This document shows, piece after piece, positions 7,596-12,368 of a DNA stretch of 12,368 bases (its first letter is position 1; each line of letters begins with the position of its first letter). A program made the translations under genes and the position numbers. This stretch comes from Verrucomicrobia subdivision 3 bacterium UBA693 (GTDB taxonomy: Bacteria; Verrucomicrobiota; Verrucomicrobiia; Limisphaerales; UBA8199), in the NCBI GenBank assembly GCA_002298785.1, contig DBMR01000104.1:43750-56117 (forward strand), given 5' to 3'. The notes under the pieces were generated by a model. It ran no database searches and was not told where the DNA came from. It was given only the letters and a program-made list of their open reading frames with translations.

Positions 7596-8568
7596 GCAGC
7601 ATGGAACACAGGAGCGATTGAAACTGCAATCGCGCCGGAGCTTTCTGGTCCAAATGGGACTGCTCACCGGCGGCGTGGGACTCGCCGGGTGCCACCTGGG
7701 GGATAAAGGGCCGGCGCGCGAGGCTATCATTGATATCCACCAGCACCTGGGTTACTCGGGCCGGACGGATGCCGAGTTTCTGGCCCACCAAGCCGCCATG
7801 GGCGTGAGCCGGACGATCCTATTGCCCGCAGGCCGTCCCATGAAGACCAAGTCCACACATGACGGTGTGTCGAACGGTTTGCAGGCCCAATGCCTGGGCA
7901 ACGAAGCCTGCTACCTCCTCTCGCGGCAACATCCGGACCGGCTCTATTTCGCCGCCAATGAGGTGCCGGACGCCCCCGGCGCGGCGGAGGAGATCGAGAA
8001 GTACCTCAAGCTCGGCGCGGTGGCCATCGCGGAGCAAAAGTTTGGCGTGGAATGTGATGCGCCGGAAATGCAGCGGCTCTACGCCCTCGCCGGAGATTAC
8101 CACGTGCCCATCCTCATGCACTGGCAACACCAGATGTATAATTACGGCTTCGACCGGTTTCACAAGATGTTGGCGCGGTATCCTCAAACGATCTTCATCG
8201 GCCACGCGCAGACCTGGTGGGCAAACGTGGATCAAAGTCACACCGACCAGGCGCAGCTCTATCCCAAAGGCAAAGTCACTCCCGGTGGCTGGACCGATGT
8301 TTACTTGCGGGACTACGCCAATATGTATGGCGATTTGTCCGCCGGTTCGGGGTTGAACGCTTTGACCCGTGACGAAGAACAGGCCTCGGCGTTCCTGGTC
8401 CGGCACCAGGACAAGTTGCTGTACGGCAGCGACTGCAACGACCGCCCCGGCAAAGGCAACGCCTGCCAGGGCGCACAAACCATCGCCGCCGTCCGCCGCC
8501 TTGTTCCAGACCAAACCGTTCGCCAGAAGCTCTTCTGGTCGAACGCCCGCAGGGTCTTCCGGATTTGA
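7594..8568 (+). CDS. Tat-exported lipoprotein-type amidohydrolase (amidohydrolase_2-like TIM barrel)
   Basis: The 324-residue product is a metal-dependent hydrolase of the amidohydrolase superfamily. The N-terminus carries a twin-arginine motif, S13-R-R-S-F-L, and a hydrophobic stretch. A lipobox, L30-A-G-C33, follows, so the mature enzyme is probably an extracytoplasmic lipoprotein. Metal-site candidates appear in barrel order: H49-Q-H51 after strand 1 (IIDIHQH), K149 in AIAEQKFG, H176 in PILMHWQH, H204 in FIGHAQTWW and D280 in LLYGSDCND. This matches the decarboxylase/lactonase-like amidohydrolase_2 group; the substrate cannot be read from sequence. The only in-frame ATG before the Tat motif is at 7594. 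A GGAG lies about 20 nt upstream, rather far for a ribosome binding site. The gene is divergent from the secreted dehydrogenase, and its stop lies 15 bp from that of the convergent GloVer gene. Confidence 0.85.
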   Translation: MQHGTQERLKLQSRRSFLVQMGLLTGGVGLAGCHLGDKGPAREAIIDIHQHLGYSGRTDAEFLAHQAAMGVSRTILLPAGRPMKTKSTHDGVSNGLQAQCLGNEACYLLSRQHPDRLYFAANEVPDAPGAAEEIEKYLKLGAVAIAEQKFGVECDAPEMQRLYALAGDYHVPILMHWQHQMYNYGFDRFHKMLARYPQTIFIGHAQTWWANVDQSHTDQAQLYPKGKVTPGGWTDVYLRDYANMYGDLSAGSGLNALTRDEEQASAFLVRHQDKLLYGSDCNDRPGKGNACQGAQTIAAVRRLVPDQTVRQKLFWSNARRVFRI

Positions 8569-8595
8569 GGTTCCAAAACCGCTCTAAGGGCTGGG

Positions 8596-9000
8596 CTGAA
8601 TCCGATAGAGTCTTCGCGGCTGGCCAGGCGCGGTGACATCAAAGTAAAGCTGCGACGTGTTAGTCAGCTTGATAGTGTCCAGGTTCACCCAGGCGCCCGT
8701 GGGACCGATGGCATTGATCCAGTCCAGACGCAACGTGTTCCCAATGTTCCCGGTCAGTGAAATCGCCGGCACGAAATTCAGATTGAGTGAGGAAGCCACC
8801 GCCGGTGTTCCCGTCTGCCAATCGCGATAAAGCCGCCGCGACGGCAACGGCACGGTGAGATCAAAATAGAACTGCGAAGTGCTGACCAGGCTAACCGTAT
8901 CGAGTGGCGACCAAGTCACCGAAGGTTCCAGGCCGTCGGCGTGTTCCAGATTCAAGGCGCTGCCTGGTTCGCCAAACAAGTTAATGGCTGGAACTGGTCT
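8596..9000 (-). repeat. Intragenic duplication: two copies of a ~60-residue C-terminal module
   Basis: The stretches at 8818-9000 and 8596-8775 encode homologous modules. Shared positions include VPAI-L-G, L-L, W--LDT, L--TSQ-YFD-T and P--RRLYR. The copies are diverged at protein level, so this is an old duplication. The second copy ends three residues before the protein's C-terminus. In secreted Verrucomicrobiota proteins such terminal modules may be surface or carbohydrate-contact domains; that role is inference. Confidence 0.75.
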
Positions 9001-9279
9001 GCGGTCCACCTGGGCAATCACCTCGAGCATGGCCGGTGCGCTGGTCGCAGAACTGAGGCCATTGTCGATCACCACCGTATAGGCTCCGGACTGGGCCATC
9101 TGGAGGTTGGTCACGGCAAATGTCTGGTTGGTCGTCGGCGCGCCCAGAACGTCAGCACCGTTAAAGAACCACTGAAAAGTCGGAGCGATGACGCTATTGG
9201 GCCGAGCCCGGAACACCACGGTAGTCCCGACTTCCGCGGTTTGGCTTGAGGGAGTAATCACCACCTCCGGGGCCAGCGA

Positions 9280-10314
9280 CAAGCTGAAAACTACGCCGCA
9301 GTTGGAAATGCCGCCGTAAGAAGTTGTGCCGTAAAGCTTCCCATCCAGCAGCAATAAGCCGCCGAGGGGCGGATTCGCCCCGTCCACTCCCACGAAGTTC
9401 TTGAGCACGGTGTACGCATTTCCATTGGTGCGAATGCTGAATATAGTACCAAGATTGGAGGTGCCGCCGATGGAGGTTGTCCCGAAGAGCGTCCCGGCGG
9501 CCAGAACCAGCCTCGAGGCTGGCTGTGCCCCCTCGGCACCACTGAAGCTCTTCAGCACCTTGAACCCACTGCCATCGGTGTTGATTTTGAAAATCGTGCC
9601 CTGGCCATTCGCCCCGCCGCCGCTGGCCGTGCCATAGAGCGTGGCCCCCGACAACACCAGGCCCGACCAGGGATGCGATCCCTCCAGATAACCATCAAGA
9701 CTCTTGATCACGCCAAAGCCGCTGCCGTCGGTATTGACCTTGAACACCACTCCGCCGCCCTGGTTGACGCCGGACCCGCCAAAAAATGTCGTTCCATACA
9801 GCGTGTTACCAGACGAGATCAACTGCGACATGGGCTGGTAGCCTTCGCCAATCGTGCAATGTTTCAAAATGGTATCGCCGCTGCCGTCGGCACGGACCTT
9901 GAACACCGTGCCGCAATTCGCCGCGCCTCCGTATGCCGTCGTGCCGTACAGATTTTGACCAATCAGCAGCAATCCCCCGTAGGATTGAGCTCCGTTGGTG
10001 CCATTGAACTCCTTCACCACCTGGTAGCCGGTCCCGTCCGTCTGCAACTAAAAAACCCGGCCCAAACTGTAACTGCCCTCATTGACGGTGGTGCCGTAGA
10101 GGGTGTTTCCCGACATCACCAACCCACCCGAGGCGCCATTCTGCTCCAGCGACCACAGCTTCGCAAACCCGCTGCCATCAAGGTTGACCTTGTAAACCTC
10201 CCCCCTGCCGGTGAAGCCTTCCGTCGCACCATATAATATGCCCCCAGACTGCACGAGGTCCCCCCAGGGACTTTCCTGTCCCCAGAAGTTGGTGAACTGA
10301 TGCAGGAGTTTGTA
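9280..10314 (-). repeat. Seven tandem GloVer-type coding repeats
   Basis: Seven motifs, LYGAT, LYGTT (three), LYGTA, LFGTT and LYGTT, recur about every 45-55 residues. Each is followed by a G-[TVER]-[VI]-[FY]-[KS] motif and, in most copies, TDGSG. The spacing and alternation suggest blades of a beta-propeller. The stop codon of the gene falls in the second copy. Confidence 0.8.
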
Positions 10315-10521
10315 GGAAGGCTCCGCATTGCTCACCGGCACCAGGCAGAGCAATACCAGCAGCCAGCTATGGCGAAAGGCGGACCAGGGAGCGAACAGGT
10401 TGCCCCGCTGAATCTTCAGGTGAAATTTCGTATTCATAGATGGATCCGTTCCTTGACCGAGGTTAAGTGAATGAAACTTCGGAAGCGAAGGCGGGCGGGG
10501 AATCACCAGGCACGGTCAGTT

Positions 10522-10536
10522 GGTGGGTCGCCCACC
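10522..10536. other. Short GC-rich hairpin upstream of the GloVer gene
   Basis: GGTGGG-TCG-CCCACC is a perfect 6-bp stem with a 3-nt loop. It lies about 85 nt upstream of the GloVer start codon, possibly in its mRNA leader. No poly-T tract follows on either strand. Confidence 0.3.
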
Positions 10537-10752
10537 CCTGCCAGGACGCAGGAAGCCAGGATGACAGTGGTTCTTTTGGGGTTCGAGGTATAAAGCTCCC
10601 GCTGCAGGAAAACTGGGGCCAAAACCGCTGGTCACCATTCCATACCCGTAAACACCCCATGTATTGGCCTTGCGCCATACGCCCGTTCCTCGCCCAAAAC
10701 TACCCCGATCGGACGAACTCCGAACCAAATTCCCACCTGATTTAGTGTGGGT

Positions 10753-10781
10753 CAAGGGCCTCGCAAGGCTGGCCCTTGCGA
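10753..10781. promoter_or_regulatory. Two overlapping, mutually exclusive hairpins
   Basis: CAAGGGCC (10753-10760) pairs perfectly with GGCCCTTG (10771-10778) across a 10-nt loop. TCGCAAGG (10761-10768) pairs perfectly with CCTTGCGA (10774-10781) across a 5-nt loop. Both use the same CCCTTG bases, so only one can form at a time. This is the geometry of attenuators and other RNA switches, but no terminator T-run or leader peptide is visible nearby. Confidence 0.4.
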
Positions 10782-10932
10782 ACCACTTCCGGGTGAGGGA
10801 TTTGGAATCGACGGATAAAGTCGGCGCGCCAGCCCCTAGTCCCTTAGAAACCCAGCGACTAACTCAAATCAACTCCAAGCAACACGGTCTGGCGGCGCCC
10901 AAATTCTGAGCATCATTCCTGTGAATTCCGCT

Positions 10933-10968
10933 TTGACAGACGCATTGGCGATTGGCATGGTTCTTGTT
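10933..10968 (+). promoter_or_regulatory. Candidate pfp promoter region (sigma70 -35 and sigma54-like sequences)
   Basis: A perfect -35 hexamer, TTGACA, is at 10933-10938, but no good -10 box follows at 16-19 nt. Overlapping downstream, TGGCATGGTTCTTGTT (10953-10968) resembles the sigma54 consensus TGGCACG-N4-TTGCW. It has GG at 10954-10955 and GT, instead of the usual GC, 10 nt later. Either reading puts the transcription start about 60-70 nt before the pfp ATG. The assignment is by eye only. Confidence 0.3.
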
Positions 10969-10997
10969 CTGTTTTTGCGGGTTTTCGGCAATTGAAC

Positions 10998-11015
10998 GGC
11001 TGAGGGTGTTCAGCC
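10998..11015 (+). other. Hairpin in the pfp leader
   Basis: GGCTGA-GGGTGT-TCAGCC forms a perfect 6-bp stem with a 6-nt loop, ending 26 nt before the pfp start codon. No Shine-Dalgarno sequence lies between it and the ATG (the stretch is A/T-rich), so it may matter for translation initiation or mRNA stability. Confidence 0.4.
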
Positions 11016-11041
11016 TTGGTTAAGCAATAGAAACAAATATT

Positions 11042-12319
11042 ATGGCAGAATTAGTCGGTAATCTACTAGTCGCGCAATCGGGCGGTCCTACAGCCGTGAT
11101 CAATTCCAGTCTGGCGGGCGTCATTCAGGAGGCCGGGCACCACGATTGCATCGAGGAAATCTACGGCGGCGCCAACGGCATCCTGGGCATCCTCAATGAG
11201 GAGTTGGTGGACATCAACGATGAGAAGGCCAAGACTATCCAGGGTCTGCGGTACACGCCTTCCGCGGCGCTCGGCACCTGCCGCTACAAGATCGATTTCA
11301 AAAAGAAACCCGAAAAGGCCGCGAAGGACATGGATCGCCTGTTCGAGGTTTTTCAGGCCCACAACATCCGCTACTTCTTTTACATCGGCGGCAATGATTC
11401 CCAGGATACCTCGCACAAAATTCACGAGGAAGCCGTCAAACGCGGCTACGAGATGCGCGTGATCGGTGTTCCCAAGACCATCGATAACGATCTGCCCTTC
11501 ACCGATAGCTGCCCCGGCTACGGTTCCGTCATCAAATACGCCGGCGCCACCGTCATGGAAGTGGGCATTGACGTCGGCAGCATGGCGACCGACGACGGTT
11601 CCTGCTGTATTGTCGAGGTCATGGGCCGTTCCGCCGGCTGGATTGCCGCCGGCACCGTGCTCGCCAAGCGCGGCAACCCCGCCAACCCGCCGCACATTAT
11701 CCTGTTGCCGGAAATCCAATACGATATCGACGCGGTGATGGCCAAGATCAAGGAAACCGTGTCCACCTATGGCTTTTGCGTGATGGTCGTGGGCGAAGGT
11801 ATCCGTGACAAGAACGGTGAGGAAATCGGCGCGGACAAGACCCGGCTCGATTCCTTCGGCCACCCGGTCCTCGCCGGCGCCGCGGAAAAGATCAAGGAAT
11901 ATGTCCAGGGCAAACTGAACACCAAGACCCGCACCGTCCTCCTCGGCTACGCGCAGCGCGCGGCGGAACATTTCGCCAGCCTCACTGACGCCAACAACAG
12001 CTTCGCCTGCGGTGAAGCCGCGGTGCGCGCCGCGGTAAACGGCCAGAGCGGTTTCATGGTCAAGATCGTGCGCAACACCGAGGGCGGCACCCTCAAGTGG
12101 AGCACCGACCTTCAGGAACTCGGCACCGTGGCCAATGTCGAACATTTCGTGCCCCGCGACTGGGTTTCCGAGGACGGCCTGCTCCCCAACGAAAAATTCG
12201 TCGAATACGCGCGCCCCTTGATCGAGGGCGAGGTCAAGTTCCCGCTCGAAGGCGGCTTGCCCAAGTACGTCACCCTGGAAAAGTCTAAAGTGGAGAAGAA
12301 ACTCCCTCCCCGGAGCTAA
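11042..12319 (+). CDS. pfp: Pyrophosphate-dependent 6-phosphofructokinase
   Basis: The 425-residue cytoplasmic enzyme phosphorylates fructose 6-phosphate to fructose 1,6-bisphosphate, most likely with PPi as donor, which makes the step reversible. The nucleotide/PPi loop is near the N-terminus (LLVAQSGGPTAVINSS). GGNDS (116-120) and PKTIDND (144-150) follow; Asp in place of the second ATP-type Gly (GGDGS) and Lys in place of Gly (PGTIDND) are the classic marks of PPi-linked enzymes. D148 is the expected catalytic base. MGRSAGW (194-200) binds the sugar phosphate, and GEG (251-253) lies in the C-terminal domain. The length fits the roughly 400-residue PPi-PFK clade. The ATG follows an A/T-rich leader without a Shine-Dalgarno sequence, and the stop is TAA. 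The gene stands alone on its strand within the window. ATP use cannot be fully excluded from sequence alone. Confidence 0.93.
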   Translation: MAELVGNLLVAQSGGPTAVINSSLAGVIQEAGHHDCIEEIYGGANGILGILNEELVDINDEKAKTIQGLRYTPSAALGTCRYKIDFKKKPEKAAKDMDRLFEVFQAHNIRYFFYIGGNDSQDTSHKIHEEAVKRGYEMRVIGVPKTIDNDLPFTDSCPGYGSVIKYAGATVMEVGIDVGSMATDDGSCCIVEVMGRSAGWIAAGTVLAKRGNPANPPHIILLPEIQYDIDAVMAKIKETVSTYGFCVMVVGEGIRDKNGEEIGADKTRLDSFGHPVLAGAAEKIKEYVQGKLNTKTRTVLLGYAQRAAEHFASLTDANNSFACGEAAVRAAVNGQSGFMVKIVRNTEGGTLKWSTDLQELGTVANVEHFVPRDWVSEDGLLPNEKFVEYARPLIEGEVKFPLEGGLPKYVTLEKSKVEKKLPPRS

Positions 12320-12368
12320 GCTTCAGCCATAATTAAACAAATTCACGCGCTGCGCGGAGCAATTCCCC
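12320..12368 (+). other. pfp downstream flank
   Basis: The last 49 bases contain an A/T-rich stretch (AATTAAACAAATTCA) and a small GC-rich motif (CGCGCTGCGCGGAGC). I see no convincing terminator or start of another gene before the window ends. Confidence 0.4.

Larger units (their letters stand above)
8584..10437 (-). pseudogene. Secreted GloVer-repeat protein, interrupted by an in-frame TAG
   Basis: Read through the stop, this is one frame of 617 codon positions. Residues 1-38 are a signal peptide (RHSWLLVLLCLVPVSNA, cleavage before EPSYK). Residues 42-386 hold seven repeats of the Gloeobacter/Verrucomicrobia type, each with LYGTT-like and GTVFKVNTDGSG-like motifs, probably a beta-propeller. 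Residues 390-475 form an Ig-like domain (GTTVVF, FQWFFNGADV, SGAYTVVI). Residues 482-541 and 556-614 are two copies of a C-terminal module. A TAG at 10048-10050 falls within repeat 2 (GRVF-stop-LQTDGTGY), where sister repeats have Lys or Ser. The frame is unchanged on both sides, so one base change (AAG to TAG) explains it. The start is ATG 10437, with AAGGA about 12 nt upstream; the frame stays open to 10506. A sequencing error or readthrough is possible. Confidence 0.8.
10438..11041. other. 604-bp divergent intergenic region between the GloVer gene and pfp
   Basis: No convincing gene is present. Short open frames on both strands give low-complexity or repeat-free translations with no family resemblance. 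The region must hold the promoters of both flanking genes. Structures visible are hairpins at 10522-10536, 10753-10781 and 10998-11015 and promoter-like sequence at 10933-10968. A weak inverted repeat (CTTCG-GAAG-CGAAG) also lies at 10477-10490, close to the GloVer start. Confidence 0.6.

Noticed and set aside
7442..7609. Start of the dehydrogenase at 7609 instead of 7441
   Set aside because: The extra 56 residues are Cys/Arg/Thr-rich, precede the signal peptide and overlap the divergent gene. A normal signal peptide begins right after the ATGs at 7441 and 7435.
7819..8514. 231-codon open frame antisense to the amidohydrolase
   Set aside because: It mirrors the metal-site-bearing gene on the plus strand, shows no motifs, and its Val/Gly/His-rich composition is typical of a shadow frame.
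10467..10909. Several short open frames in the GloVer-pfp intergenic region
   Set aside because: None has a ribosome binding site, protein-like composition, signal or membrane segment, and they overlap each other on both strands and the hairpins.
11066..12145. 359-codon open frame antisense to pfp
   Set aside because: The His/Asp/Gly/Val-rich translation mirrors the pfp codons and shows no family features. The plus-strand enzyme is unmistakable.

Overview
The window looks like a chromosomal segment of a GC-rich member of the Verrucomicrobiota, probably of the Pedosphaera/Limisphaera type. Three things point there: a secreted c-type dehydrogenase with the PVC-style heme-binding C-terminus, a secreted protein built from Gloeobacter/Verrucomicrobia-type (GloVer) tandem repeats, and a REP-associated tyrosine transposase (RAYT) bracketed by REP-like hairpin repeats. 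This taxonomic call is inferred from protein families; there is no rRNA or tRNA in the window.

Layout. (1) 1-1430: a RAYT gene on the minus strand (238-1011) between two clusters of a roughly 153-bp repeat. Each full unit carries two different near-perfect hairpins, and the units on both sides lie in the same direction. (2) 1598-4540, plus: a 980-residue polytopic membrane protein of the DUF2339 family. (3) 4544-7441, minus: a secreted PVC-type dehydrogenase with propeller, HEAT-like and cytochrome c parts. It converges on the previous gene with only 3 bp between stop codons. (4) 7449-7595, minus: a possible 48-residue protein just upstream of the dehydrogenase (tentative). (5) 7594-8568, plus: a Tat-exported, lipobox-containing metal-dependent amidohydrolase, divergent from the dehydrogenase. 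(6) 8584-10437, minus: a secreted GloVer-repeat protein with an Ig-like domain and a duplicated C-terminal module. It is interrupted by one in-frame TAG inside a conserved repeat position. (7) 10438-11041: 604 bp without a convincing gene, holding several hairpins and the pfp leader. (8) 11042-12319, plus: a PPi-type phosphofructokinase.

How the parts relate. The dehydrogenase and amidohydrolase are both exported and share a divergent control region, so they may act on the same extracytoplasmic substrate; this is inference. The phosphofructokinase is cytoplasmic glycolysis and appears independent. The DUF2339 protein has no assigned function. The most notable structures are the RAYT/REP locus, the nonsense codon in the GloVer gene, the small candidate gene in the divergent gap, and a pair of mutually exclusive hairpins between the GloVer gene and pfp. 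I did not find a clear previously undescribed multi-gene system.
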